A stretch of DNA of 64,000 nt from Bradyrhizobium sp. (GTDB taxonomy: Bacteria > Pseudomonadota > Alphaproteobacteria > Rhizobiales > Xanthobacteraceae): assembly GCA_028290305.1 (NCBI GenBank), contig JAQGKC010000429.1, forward strand, positions 1 to 64,000, read 5' to 3'. The notes under the pieces are model-generated. The model did not search any database. It was not told where the DNA came from and saw only the letters and a program-made list of their open reading frames with translations. Position numbers and translations under genes: made by a program. Positions 44,139 through 53,219 of the stretch are shown here, piece after piece. How positions within the stretch are numbered: the stretch's first letter is position 1; every line of letters starts with the position of its first letter.

Positions 44139-45377
44139 ATGCTGCATGAAACTCACAAAGCCACGCCCGCGGAAAGCCTGACCCGGGTACCGTATTGGGT
44201 TTTCCAGACCGCGGAGACTTATCGCAAGGAGCAGGAGCGCATCTTCCAGGGCCCGTCCTGGCATTATCTGGCGCTTGAGGTGGAGTTGCCCGAACCCGGC
44301 GATTTTCGCACCACCAAGATCGGCGACACTCCGGTCGTAATTACCCGGGACAATGACGGCGAGATCTATGCGTTTGAAAACCGCTGCGCGCATCGCGGCG
44401 CGCTGATCTGCCTGGACACCCACGGCAAGGGCAAAAAGGATTTCAGTTGCGTCTACCACGCCTGGACTTACGACCGGCAGGGCAACCTGAAGGGCATTGC
44501 GTTCAAGGATGGCGTGAAGGGACAAGGCGGCATGCCCGATACCTTCCGCATGGGGGATCATGGTCCCCGCAAGCTGCGGATCGCCATTTTGCACGGGCTT
44601 ATCTTCGGGTCGTTTTCGGAAGACGTGCCGCCGATCGAGGAATATCTCGGCGACGAAATCTCATCGCGCATCGAGCGTGTGTTGGGTGGCCGCAAGCCGG
44701 TTGTTCTGGGAAGGGTCACCCAGGCGCTGCCGAATAACTGGAAATTGTACATGGAGAACGTCAAGGACTCCTACCATGCCAGCATTCTCCATTTGTTTTT
44801 CACCACCTTCGAGCTGAACCGGCTGTCGCAAAAGGGCGGCATTATCGTGGACGAAAGCGGAGGCCATCACGTCAGCTATTCCGCGATCGACACCACGGCG
44901 CAGAAGGACTCGGAATACGCCAACCAGCAACTTCGCTCGGAAAGCCAATATAAACTTGCAGACCCGTCACTGCTTCAAGGGTTCGACGAATATCACGACG
45001 GCGTGACGCTGCAGATCCTTTCGGTGTTTCCGACCTTCGTGTTGCAGCAGATCCAGAACGCCGTCGCCGTGCGACAAATTGTTCCCCGTTCGATCGACAA
45101 GACCGATCTCAACTGGACCTATCTCGGTTTTAGCGACGACACCCCCGAACAACGGATGACCCGCATCAAGCAGGGCAATCTGGTGGGCCCTGCGGGCTAC
45201 ATTTCCATGGAGGATGGATGTGTCGGAGGTTTCGTACAGCGCGGCATCGCCGGTGCATCCGAACAGGAAGCCATTCTTGAAATGGGTGGCAGCCAGGCCC
45301 AAAGTAGCGAAAGCCGTGTCACCGAGGCTTCCGTCCGCGGGTTCTGGAAAGCCTACCGAAACAATATGGACATGTGA
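44139..45377 (+). CDS. tphA2: Rieske ring-hydroxylating dioxygenase, large (alpha) subunit; terephthalate 1,2-dioxygenase-like
   Basis: 412 residues from ATG 44139 with a CAGGGATAG site; an upstream open frame crosses the operator and is rejected. The Rieske [2Fe-2S] ligands are C83, H85, C104 and H107; the mononuclear iron ligands are H213 and H218 with the bridging D210 ([13 protein letters not shown]). Long stretches such as [18 protein letters not shown] and [20 protein letters not shown] fit the TphA2 group as I know it. Reaction in that group: terephthalate to its 1,2-cis-dihydrodiol. Other carboxylated aromatics cannot be excluded. Confidence 0.85.
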   Translation: MLHETHKATPAESLTRVPYWVFQTAETYRKEQERIFQGPSWHYLALEVELPEPGDFRTTKIGDTPVVITRDNDGEIYAFENRCAHRGALICLDTHGKGKKDFSCVYHAWTYDRQGNLKGIAFKDGVKGQGGMPDTFRMGDHGPRKLRIAILHGLIFGSFSEDVPPIEEYLGDEISSRIERVLGGRKPVVLGRVTQALPNNWKLYMENVKDSYHASILHLFFTTFELNRLSQKGGIIVDESGGHHVSYSAIDTTAQKDSEYANQQLRSESQYKLADPSLLQGFDEYHDGVTLQILSVFPTFVLQQIQNAVAVRQIVPRSIDKTDLNWTYLGFSDDTPEQRMTRIKQGNLVGPAGYISMEDGCVGGFVQRGIAGASEQEAILEMGGSQAQSSESRVTEASVRGFWKAYRNNMDM

Positions 45378-45392
45378 GAGGCACGCGAAGAG

Positions 45393-45863
45393 ATGACTGA
45401 CAGCGTGTATCAGATGATCGCCCGTGCTCAGGCGGAATATGCCAGATGCATCGACGACGATCGGCTCGAAGAATGGCCCGATCATTTTCACGGCTCATGC
45501 GTCTACAAGATCACGACCGCCGCCGACCATCGCGAGGGTCTGGAAGGCGCAATCATTTTTGCAAACTCCAGGGGCATGCTGCTCGACCGCGTCTCCGCGC
45601 TGCGGGAGGCCAATATCTACGAGCGCCAATCGTATCGCCACATTCTCGGTCAGCCTTCGATCCTGCATGAAAGCAAAGGAGAGGTTCGAAGCGAAACCTC
45701 CTTCCTGGTCGCGAGAATATTGCAGGACGGCGATACCGATATCTTCGCAACGGGCCGTTACCTCGACCTTTACAAGATCGAAGATGGTAAGGTGCGCCTG
45801 AACGAGCGCACCGTCGTCTGCGACAGCTCGCGGATCGATACGCTGATGGCGCTTCCGCTGTGA
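45393..45863 (+). CDS. tphA3: Ring-hydroxylating dioxygenase, small (beta) subunit
   Basis: 156 residues, the usual size of beta subunits, with the NTF2-like fold pattern: ARAQAEYARCIDDDRLEEWP at the start, RVSALREANIYERQSYRHIL in the middle and RLNERTVVCDSSRIDTLMAL at the end. It has structural rather than catalytic function in the alpha3beta3 oxygenase. It begins 15 bases after the alpha subunit and overlaps the dehydrogenase gene (GTGA). Confidence 0.85.
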   Translation: MTDSVYQMIARAQAEYARCIDDDRLEEWPDHFHGSCVYKITTAADHREGLEGAIIFANSRGMLLDRVSALREANIYERQSYRHILGQPSILHESKGEVRSETSFLVARILQDGDTDIFATGRYLDLYKIEDGKVRLNERTVVCDSSRIDTLMALPL

Positions 45864-46855
45864 GTGCCTCCGCCATCGCTCTGACCATTGGCGATCCCAA
45901 CGGCATCGGCCCGGAAATCGCGGTCAAGGCGGCCGTTCAGATGGCCCAGGAGGCTGGACCGTCCATCGTTCTGGTGGGCGATGAATTCGTCATACGGTTC
46001 TACGCTGAACGGTACGCCGGGGATATTGCCGTTGAGCTGTTTGACGGGTCGGCGCCGCGCGCGGGCGCGTTGTGCGTCCTGGGCGTCGATGCCTTGCCGC
46101 GCGCGGCTTTCAATCCCGGCACGCCGGTGGCCGCCGGCGGCCGCGCGACCGTTGATTACGTCGCCGCTGCGATACGGCTGGTGAATGAAGGCCGCGCATC
46201 CTCGATCGTGGCGTGCCCGCATTCGGAAACCAACGTCAATGCGGCCGGTATCGCATTTACCGGCTATCCCGGCCTGCTGGCTCGTTTGACGGGGACTCCC
46301 GAAGACCACGTCTTTCTCATGCTCGTCGGCGGCGGCCTGCGCATTGTCCATGTCACATTGCATGAGCGGCTGCACACGGCGCTGGCGCGAATTACACCGG
46401 AGTTGGTGGAACGCGCGGCGCGCACCGCCGACGCTGCCTTGCGACAACTCAAGGTCAAACAACCGCGCATTGGCCTGTTTGGAATCAATCCGCACGCCGG
46501 TGAAAACGGGCTGTTCGGGGACGACGATGACAACATCACGGTTCCCGCAGCGAAACGGCTGCAAGCCGCAGGCCTCGACGTCGAAGGCCCGTTGGGCGCC
46601 GACCTGATGCTGGGCCAGCGCGATTTTGACGCGTTTGTCGCGATGTATCACGACCAGGGACATATCCCGGTGAAGCTGATCGCCGGCCGCAACTCGGCGG
46701 CGATGTCGATCGGGGCAGGGGTGCTGTTCTCGAGTGTCGGTCACGGCAGCGCGTTTGATATTGCGGGCCGAGGCGTCGCTGAGCCTGATGCGGTGCTGCG
46801 GTCGCTGAAACTTGTATCCGGGGCCACTGACCTTGCAGATCTTGCCGCCCCATGA
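45860..46855 (+). CDS. tphB: PdxA-family dehydrogenase (cis-dihydrodiol dicarboxylate dehydrogenase, TphB-like)
   Basis: 331 residues of the PdxA fold: ALTIGDPNGIGPEIAVKAAV at the start, the HHxxH-type metal ligands in HSETN, HVTLHERLHTALAR and MYHDQGHIPVKL, and GINPHAGENGLFGDDD. In pyridoxine synthesis this family oxidises 4-phosphohydroxythreonine; in tph operons the paralogue TphB oxidises and decarboxylates the terephthalate dihydrodiol to protocatechuate. Operon position decides for TphB. The GTG start overlaps the beta-subunit stop. Confidence 0.85.
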   Translation: MSASAIALTIGDPNGIGPEIAVKAAVQMAQEAGPSIVLVGDEFVIRFYAERYAGDIAVELFDGSAPRAGALCVLGVDALPRAAFNPGTPVAAGGRATVDYVAAAIRLVNEGRASSIVACPHSETNVNAAGIAFTGYPGLLARLTGTPEDHVFLMLVGGGLRIVHVTLHERLHTALARITPELVERAARTADAALRQLKVKQPRIGLFGINPHAGENGLFGDDDDNITVPAAKRLQAAGLDVEGPLGADLMLGQRDFDAFVAMYHDQGHIPVKLIAGRNSAAMSIGAGVLFSSVGHGSAFDIAGRGVAEPDAVLRSLKLVSGATDLADLAAP

Positions 46856-47886
46856 CGTTTCAAATCGCGGTCGATGAAAGTGCCATAGCGTTTGCCTGCG
46901 AAGCAGGCGAGACCGTGCTCGATGCGGCGGAGCGCGCGGGCTATTCGCTGCCATACTCATGCCGGAAGGGCATCTGCTCGACCTGCGAGGCCGAGCTTCG
47001 CCGCGGCTCCATTGCTTTGGGTGCGAAGCAGACGGCCGGCCCGGCAAGCGGTGTTCTTCTGTGTCAGGCAAAGCCTCAGACCGATATTCTCATTCATCCG
47101 AAGCGAATTGACCGTCACGATCCGACCGCGCGCGAAAAGATCGACGCCGTCGTCTATCGTGTCAGCAGGCCGGCAGATGACGTCTTCACGCTGATGCTGC
47201 GCTTTCCCGCCGGCATACGCGCCCGCTTCAAGGCGGGTCAATATTTGCGGGTATCGATGCTCGATGGCGATACCCGCAATTTCTCGATGGCGAATGCGCC
47301 CAAGGAAAGCGACGGCGTGCAACTGCATATCAGGCGCATCCCCGGCGGCCTGTTCTCCGAGGGAGTGCTGGCCGGGCTCCAAAAGGGCGACAGACTGAAG
47401 ATCGAAATTCCCTATGGCGAGTTTTATCTGCGCACCGGCTCGGAAAAGCCGATCGTCTGTCTTGCGACAGGTACCGGCTTTGCCCCACTCAAATCCATCA
47501 TCGAGGATTTGTTCAACCGCGGAAACACCCGCAGCGTCCGCCTCTATTGGGGCGGCCGCCGCAAGCAAGATCTGTATCTCGCGGAGCTTGCGAAGAAATG
47601 GCAAGCGCGGGCGGATTGGCTGAAGTTCACGCCCGTACTCTCCGAGCCCGACGTGGATTGGAATGGAGCCACCGGGCTCGTCCATCACGCCGTGTTGCGC
47701 GACATCCCCGATCTCTCGGGCTGGCAGGTTTACGCCTGCGGCAATCCCCTGATGATCCGCAACGCCCAGCATGATTTTCAAAGCCTGGGCGGTCTGCCCG
47801 GCGATCAGTTCTTCGCGGACCCGTTTGTGTCATCGGGCAATGCGGAGCTAACAACAACGATAAGCGCAGGGCAGGAAATCAAATGA
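46852..47886 (+). CDS. tphA1: Oxygenase reductase: [2Fe-2S] ferredoxin + FAD/NAD(P)H domains
   Basis: 344 residues. The plant-type ferredoxin domain comes first with cysteines C37, C42, C45 and C71 (SCRKGICSTC and LLCQAK), then an FAD domain with LRVSMLDGDTRNFSMANAPK (RxxS flavin motif) and a NAD domain with CLATGTGFAPLKSIIEDLF and VYACGNPLMI. It passes electrons from NAD(P)H to the Rieske centre of the oxygenase. The N-terminal placement of the ferredoxin domain is the TphA1/BenC arrangement. Overlaps both neighbours by 4 bases. Confidence 0.9.
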   Translation: MTFQIAVDESAIAFACEAGETVLDAAERAGYSLPYSCRKGICSTCEAELRRGSIALGAKQTAGPASGVLLCQAKPQTDILIHPKRIDRHDPTAREKIDAVVYRVSRPADDVFTLMLRFPAGIRARFKAGQYLRVSMLDGDTRNFSMANAPKESDGVQLHIRRIPGGLFSEGVLAGLQKGDRLKIEIPYGEFYLRTGSEKPIVCLATGTGFAPLKSIIEDLFNRGNTRSVRLYWGGRRKQDLYLAELAKKWQARADWLKFTPVLSEPDVDWNGATGLVHHAVLRDIPDLSGWQVYACGNPLMIRNAQHDFQSLGGLPGDQFFADPFVSSGNAELTTTISAGQEIK

Positions 47887-48926
47887 CCGGAGTTACGTCT
47901 TCTTTGAATGTGCATCCGCCGATCAGGCGCGCTGTGTATCGCGCATGGCTCGCTATTGGACTTGGCGTTGCCGCTGTCCAGTGCTGCTCGACGCAGCAGG
48001 CCAGCGCTGCGGATGCGCCGCCGAATTATCCAAATCACACGGTTCGAATCATCGTGCCATTCCCCGCGGGAGGAACCGCCGACACACTGCCCAGGATCGT
48101 CGCGCAGTATCTGAGCAAGCGCTGGAATCAACCTGTCGTGGTGGAGAATAAATCCGGCGCCGGCGGCAACATCGGCGGCGCTTACGCGGCAACGTCTTCG
48201 CCTGATGGATATACGCTGCTTGCCAGTCCGCCGGGCCCGCTTGCGATCAACGAGTCGCTCTACAAGCCGGAATCACTTGGCTTCAAGCCGTCCGATATGG
48301 AGCCTGTCACGGTTCTCGGCGCGGTGCCGAATGTCCTTGACGTGAGGCCGGGCTTTCCCGCGAAGAATGCACAGGAGCTGATCGCGTATGCGAAGGCCAA
48401 TCCGGGAAAAGTGAGCTTCGCCTCGCAGGGAAATGGGTCAACGTCCCACCTGACCGGTATCCTGTTTCAGAAGCTGACCGGCACGCAGATGGTGCATATC
48501 CCTTATCGCGGAACGGCCCCGGCGCTGCAGGATATCATGGCCAGCAACGTCGACCTGTTCTTCGACAATCTCGGTTCGTCGCTCTCTTTACAGCAGGGCG
48601 ACAAGCTCCGAATCCTGGCCACAGGCGGCAAGCAGCGGGATCGGCTGTTGCCGGATATTCCCACCCTGCAAGAGGCGGGGGTCCAGGATTTTGAATCTGC
48701 AACCTGGTTTGCCGTTGCGGCGCCGCCTCAAACGCCTGCAGCCATCATCCAGTATCTCAATCAACAAATCACCGAAGTGCTGGCATTGCCCGAAGTGAAG
48801 GAGCAATTCGCAAAGATCGCCGTCGAGCCGGTCGGCGGAAGCATAGCAGAAACGACAAAATTCTTTGCCGCCGAGCGCGACAAATGGCGTAGCGTCATCA
48901 AGAGCGCAAATATCTCGGTGGAATAG
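47883..48926 (+). CDS. tphC: Tripartite tricarboxylate transporter (Bug) substrate-binding protein, TphC-like
   Basis: 347 residues with a signal segment (LAIGLGVAAVQCCSTQQASA) and mature start NYPNHTVRIIVPFPAGGTAD, the Bug-family opening. KSGAGGNIGGAYAATSSPDG and VHIPYRGTAPALQDIMASN are the ligand-site stretches. In tph operons this protein binds terephthalate and delivers it to TctAB-type membrane proteins encoded elsewhere; no TctA or TctB gene lies in the window. It is the last gene of the overlapping operon. Confidence 0.88.
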   Translation: MTGVTSSLNVHPPIRRAVYRAWLAIGLGVAAVQCCSTQQASAADAPPNYPNHTVRIIVPFPAGGTADTLPRIVAQYLSKRWNQPVVVENKSGAGGNIGGAYAATSSPDGYTLLASPPGPLAINESLYKPESLGFKPSDMEPVTVLGAVPNVLDVRPGFPAKNAQELIAYAKANPGKVSFASQGNGSTSHLTGILFQKLTGTQMVHIPYRGTAPALQDIMASNVDLFFDNLGSSLSLQQGDKLRILATGGKQRDRLLPDIPTLQEAGVQDFESATWFAVAAPPQTPAAIIQYLNQQITEVLALPEVKEQFAKIAVEPVGGSIAETTKFFAAERDKWRSVIKSANISVE

Positions 48927-49009
48927 CCCGAACACTTCGAGGCGATCCCAATAAACCGGCATTTGGTAACCGTTAACGGACCAAGTGAATAAAAAAAGGG
49001 AGGCCTCGC

Positions 49010-50287
49010 ATGGACGCGACAGCGTCGATCACCGGCGTATCGCCGGCCGTTTCGCCGAGCCGGATATTCTGGGCGACCTGGGCCGGCTGGATGCTCGACG
49101 GGTTTGACTCCGCCGCTTACGGTCTGCTGCTCGTATCTGCCTTGAACGAATTACTCCCGCTCAGTGGGGTAGAGGCCAGCAAAGCAAATATCGCTGTTTA
49201 TGGCGGGGTAGGCTTTTCCGTCTTCATGCTCGGATGGGCCTGCTCGATGTTCTGGGGCTGGCTTGCGGATCGAATCGGCCGCGTCCGCACCATGTGCATT
49301 ACCATCCTGTGCTATTCGGTCTTCACGGCGCTGTGCGGCGTTGTGTTCGGGATCGCCTCGTTTCTGGTGCTCCGGTTTCTCGTCGGATTTGGCGTCGGCG
49401 GCGAATGGGCCGCGGGCACGCCGCTCCTGCACGAGTCGGTCCCTGAATCGCTTCGCGTGAGACTCGCCGGCTGGCTTCACACCGCGACACCTTCCGGAAT
49501 CATCCTGGCGTCCGCTGCGGCGCTTCTGGTGGTGCCGGCGTTCGGCTGGCGAGGAATGTTTCTTCTCGGCATTCTGCCGGCGCTGTTGACCATCTACTTG
49601 CGCGCGAAAATTCCCGAGCCGCGCCGGGTGCGGCCATCGAAGCCAACTTCAACGATTCGGCCGTTGTTTACGGGATCGCAGGCGATCGTCACCTGGTCGG
49701 CGGCGTTGATGGTGGCGTGCGGCCTGCTCGGCGTGTGGTCGTCGAGCTTCTGGATTCCGACCGTTGTCGCAACCAAGTTTCTGGCAACCGGTCACACGCT
49801 TGCCGAAGCGCAGCAAATGGCGTCCTTTGCCAGCCTTGCGACCAATTTCGGTACGCTGGCCGGGTGTTTCCTGATGCCCTGGATCGCGAGCTGGCTGCGC
49901 TATCGAAAGACGGTCGGTATTGTGTTTTTCGCGGCGTCCCTGATTTGCAACGTCGTCGCTTATTATGGCCTGCTTGAAAAGCTGGACAATATCGATCTCT
50001 TTCTGATGACGGTGCCGCTATTGGGCTTCTTCACCAACGGCGTCTTCGCGCTGTTCACCATCTGGCTGCCCGAAATGTTCGCGGGCCAATCGCGAGGCTC
50101 CGGCCTCGGCTTTACGTTCAGTCTTGGCCGCATCCTGGCTGCGGCTGGCCCGTTGATGATCGGCGCACTCGCAGCCCATATCGGGAGTTACCCGATCGCG
50201 ATCACATTGATTTCGGCGGTCTACATCCCCGGCATCCTGTTCGTTGCGATGACCCGGGAAACGGCGGGCAAGGCCTTGCCCGTTTAA
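49010..50287 (+). CDS. MFS transporter, aromatic acid:H+ symporter type
   Basis: 425 residues, 12 predicted membrane segments. The N-terminal GWMLDGFDSAAYGLLLVSAL carries the DGFD motif of the aromatic acid symporter (AAHS) group, and GWLADRIGRVRTM is motif A. An AAAGGGAGG site lies upstream of the ATG. It follows the tph-like operon by 83 bases and probably imports the same substrate or a pathway intermediate such as protocatechuate. Confidence 0.85.
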   Translation: MDATASITGVSPAVSPSRIFWATWAGWMLDGFDSAAYGLLLVSALNELLPLSGVEASKANIAVYGGVGFSVFMLGWACSMFWGWLADRIGRVRTMCITILCYSVFTALCGVVFGIASFLVLRFLVGFGVGGEWAAGTPLLHESVPESLRVRLAGWLHTATPSGIILASAAALLVVPAFGWRGMFLLGILPALLTIYLRAKIPEPRRVRPSKPTSTIRPLFTGSQAIVTWSAALMVACGLLGVWSSSFWIPTVVATKFLATGHTLAEAQQMASFASLATNFGTLAGCFLMPWIASWLRYRKTVGIVFFAASLICNVVAYYGLLEKLDNIDLFLMTVPLLGFFTNGVFALFTIWLPEMFAGQSRGSGLGFTFSLGRILAAAGPLMIGALAAHIGSYPIAITLISAVYIPGILFVAMTRETAGKALPV

Positions 50288-50317
50288 GCGAAGACTTCGG
50301 TTCACGAGGAAGAACAA

Positions 50318-51517
50318 ATGCTCCCGTTGCAAGGCATTCGCGTACTGGACCTGAGCAGGCTTCTCGCCGGTCCATTCTCGACGACGATCCTGGGCGACCT
50401 CGGCGCCGATATTCTTAAAGTGGAGTCCTTGCCGAAAGGCGATCTGTACCGGGAAGCGCCGCCCTTTCATGCCGGCGAAAGCGTTTCGTTTCTCGCCATC
50501 AACCGCAACAAGCGCAGCATCGGTATCGACTTTCGCAAGGACGGCGGTCTGGATCTCGTCCGGGAGATGGCGGACATGGCCGATGTTGTCGTGGAAAACT
50601 TCAAGCCCGGCACCATGGAGAAGATGGGACTATCCTATGAGGCTCTTTCCGCTCGAAACCCGCGGCTGATTTACGCCAGCATCAGCGGCTTCGGCCGCGC
50701 CGGTCCTTACGGCCGCTTGCCCGGCGTTGATCAGATCGCACAAGGCATGTCCGGCTTCATGAGCATCACCGGGCAGATCGAAACCGGTCCGACCCGCGTC
50801 GGTGTTCCCATCGGCGATCTCGTGGCAGGCATGTGGACCGCGATCGGTGTTCAATCGGCGATTATCGCGCGTCACACCACGGGGAGGGGACAGCGTGTCG
50901 ATACGTCGCTTCTCGCGGGTCTGGTCGGTCTGCTCTCGGTGCAGGGACAACGCTATCTCAGCCTCGGAGAGGTACCTGAAGTCGCTGGAAACCAGCATCC
51001 CGTCAGTTCGCCCTATGGCCTGTTTCACGGCAGCGACGGACCCTTCAATTTTTCAGCGACAACCCAGGCGATGTGGACCAAGCTCTGTGAGCACATCGGA
51101 TTGGAGTGGTTGCTGAGAGACGAGCGCTTTGCCAACAGTTCGGCTCGCCGGCAAAACCGGGTCGAACTCGAACGGATCATCGATGAACGTCTGCAGCAGC
51201 GGCCGCGCGACGAATGGATCAGGGAGTTTCGCGAGCTCGGAATGCCGGCCGGTCCCATCTATGATCTTTCCGAGGTTTTCGCAGATGAGCATATCGCGGG
51301 TTCAGGGATGGTGGAGACGATCGATCATCCGGCGATTGGAGCGCTGCGGCAGCTCGCTTCGCCCCTGAAGCTTGAGTGTTTTGCTGCCGGTTCGGTGCGC
51401 CGTCCGCCGCCGAGGCTGGGCGAACACACGCACGAGGTTCTCAGCGAACTGGGCTTTGATCCAGCGAGGATCGGCAGCCTGATGCAAAGCGGCGCCATCC
51501 AGAATGTGGGCTCGTAA
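50318..51517 (+). CDS. Class III (CaiB/BaiF) CoA-transferase
   Basis: 399 residues. Family marks: RVLDLSRLLAGPFSTTILGD at the start, VVENFKPGTMEKMGLSYEAL, and the catalytic aspartate D167 in VGVPIGDLVAGMW. The C-terminal part has GLFHGSDGPFNFSATTQAMW and the typical HTHEVLSELGFDPARI-like end. It moves CoA between carboxylic acids, activating an acid for beta-oxidation-like breakdown. Substrate not determinable; it may handle products of the aromatic route or of the TRAP-imported acid. Confidence 0.9.
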   Translation: MLPLQGIRVLDLSRLLAGPFSTTILGDLGADILKVESLPKGDLYREAPPFHAGESVSFLAINRNKRSIGIDFRKDGGLDLVREMADMADVVVENFKPGTMEKMGLSYEALSARNPRLIYASISGFGRAGPYGRLPGVDQIAQGMSGFMSITGQIETGPTRVGVPIGDLVAGMWTAIGVQSAIIARHTTGRGQRVDTSLLAGLVGLLSVQGQRYLSLGEVPEVAGNQHPVSSPYGLFHGSDGPFNFSATTQAMWTKLCEHIGLEWLLRDERFANSSARRQNRVELERIIDERLQQRPRDEWIREFRELGMPAGPIYDLSEVFADEHIAGSGMVETIDHPAIGALRQLASPLKLECFAAGSVRRPPPRLGEHTHEVLSELGFDPARIGSLMQSGAIQNVGS

Positions 51518-51647
51518 GCGCGCTGTCTTCGTGCGGGCGGCCTTGTGAAAGCACGCTGATCTCGTTTGAATACAAATTCCTTGACTTCATACAGAGCGGC
51601 ATCTTCAATCGCCGGAAATAAATAAGAATTAGTCAGGGAAGACGCCG

Positions 51648-52664
51648 ATGCTGATCACACGCCGCCATGCGCTTGCGGGTCTTGCTGCGCCCGCAATCCT
51701 GAGTTTCACGCGCGGAGCGCGCGCCGAGACGAAAACGCTCAAGATTTCTCATCAATTTCCGGCGTCGGACGGCGCCAAGGGCGACTTCCGCGACCAGATC
51801 TGCCGCCGCTTCGCGGCGGAAGTGGAGAAGCAGAGCAACGGCGAACTCAAGTTCGAAATCTATCCGAGCTCTTCGCTGATGAAGACATTTGCGCAGTTCA
51901 ACGCGATGAAGAAGGGCGCGCTGGATTTCAGCCTGTTTCCGACCACCTATGCCGGCGGCGAAATTCCTGAACTGAATCTGACGTTCATGCCCGCGATCGT
52001 GTCGAGCTACGAGCAGGCCTACAAATGGAAGACTGCGCCGATCGGCCAGGCGTTGTCGAAACTGCTCGAGGACAAGGGGGTGAAGATCATTACCTGGATC
52101 TGGCAATCCGGCGGAATTGCCAGCAAGAGCCGCGCCATCCTCAAGCCGGCCGATGTCGCCGGCTTGAAGATCAGGGGCGGCAGCCGGGAGATGGACATGA
52201 TGTTCAAGGCCGCGGGTGCGACCACAGCCAACATGCCGTCGAACGAAGTCTACATCGCGATGCAGACCGGCGCTGTCGATGCAGCCGTCACAAGCTCCAC
52301 CAGCCTGCTTTCATTCAAGCTCGAGGAGCTCAGCAAATTCCTGACCTCGGCTGGAGGTCAAAGCTTCTTCTTCGTGTTCGAGCCGCTGCTGGTCTCGAAA
52401 CAGATTTTCGATGCGCTTCCCGCCGAGCATCAGAAGATCATTCTGAAGGTGGGAGAAGACCTGGAAGGCTTCGGCCTCGAAGGGTCACGGGCCGATGACA
52501 AGGCGCTTGCCGAGACTTACGCCAAGGCAAATGTCGCCGTGCAGGACATGGACAAGGAAAGTCTGGCGCTTTGGCGCCAGGTCGCCTCCGACAGCGCCTG
52601 GAAGGATTTCTCGGCACGCTCGAAAGACACGGCGCAGTTCCTGCAGATGGCGGAGGCGGTCTAA
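51648..52664 (+). CDS. dctP: TRAP transporter substrate-binding protein (DctP family)
   Basis: 338 residues with an N-terminal basic/hydrophobic signal (RRHALAGLAAPAILSFTRGA; the RR lies just before the hydrophobic part, so Tat is possible). The mature protein starts KTLKISHQFPASDGAKGDFR and includes ALDFSLFPTTYAGGEIPELN and the conserved LKIRGGSREMDMMFKAAGA with the carboxylate-binding arginine. It binds a carboxylic acid in the periplasm for the DctQM pair that follows. A GGGAAGACGCC site precedes the ATG. Confidence 0.9.
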   Translation: MLITRRHALAGLAAPAILSFTRGARAETKTLKISHQFPASDGAKGDFRDQICRRFAAEVEKQSNGELKFEIYPSSSLMKTFAQFNAMKKGALDFSLFPTTYAGGEIPELNLTFMPAIVSSYEQAYKWKTAPIGQALSKLLEDKGVKIITWIWQSGGIASKSRAILKPADVAGLKIRGGSREMDMMFKAAGATTANMPSNEVYIAMQTGAVDAAVTSSTSLLSFKLEELSKFLTSAGGQSFFFVFEPLLVSKQIFDALPAEHQKIILKVGEDLEGFGLEGSRADDKALAETYAKANVAVQDMDKESLALWRQVASDSAWKDFSARSKDTAQFLQMAEAV

Positions 52665-52670
52665 AGGGAT

Positions 52671-53219
52671 ATGGCTGATGTGCTCGAGATCGGCAAGTCC
52701 GATGCCGTCGCGCCCGGACCTCCGAGCTTCTTCGGCCGGATCCTGAATGCCATTGATGCCGGACTGGTGGTGGCCTGCACGCTGGCGACCATCGGAGCAG
52801 GGCTCGTGCTCAGCTATTCGGTTTTCGTGCGTTCCTATTTTCACTGGTCGACGGACTGGCAGGACGAGATATCGGTGTTCCTGCTCGTGGCAGCGACGTT
52901 CCTGTCAGCGCCTTATGTGCAGTCGGTGCGCGGTCATATTGCGATTGAAGCCATTAGGGGTTTTCTGTCGCCCAAGGCCAACCGGATTCGTGTTGTGCTG
53001 GTGGATACCGTCTGCGTTTTGTTCGTCGGCATTTTCACCTGGCAATCCTGGTTGCTGTTCCTGGAAGCCATCGAAAGCGGCGAAGTCACCGACTCCGCCT
53101 GGGCGCCTCCGCTCTGGATCCCCTATAGTTTCATGACGATCGGAATGACGCTGCTCACGCTGCGGATGCTGGTGCAATTGGGTCAGGGCCTGACGTCGTT
53201 TGGGCGCGAGGCGTCCTGA
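52671..53219 (+). CDS. dctQ: TRAP transporter small permease subunit (DctQ family)
   Basis: 182 residues with four hydrophobic segments, as usual for DctQ. The conserved WQDEISVFLLVAATFLSAPY lies in the second segment region and the WIPYSFMTIGMTLLTLRML end is typical. It starts 6 bases after dctP and its stop overlaps the dctM start (TGATG). Confidence 0.88.
   Translation: MADVLEIGKSDAVAPGPPSFFGRILNAIDAGLVVACTLATIGAGLVLSYSVFVRSYFHWSTDWQDEISVFLLVAATFLSAPYVQSVRGHIAIEAIRGFLSPKANRIRVVLVDTVCVLFVGIFTWQSWLLFLEAIESGEVTDSAWAPPLWIPYSFMTIGMTLLTLRMLVQLGQGLTSFGREAS

Noticed and set aside
45770..47071. 433-codon minus-strand open frame opposite the PdxA-like and reductase genes
   Set aside because: The plus-strand genes have clear catalytic motifs and overlapping starts; the antisense frame has no recognisable domain and is a high-GC shadow.
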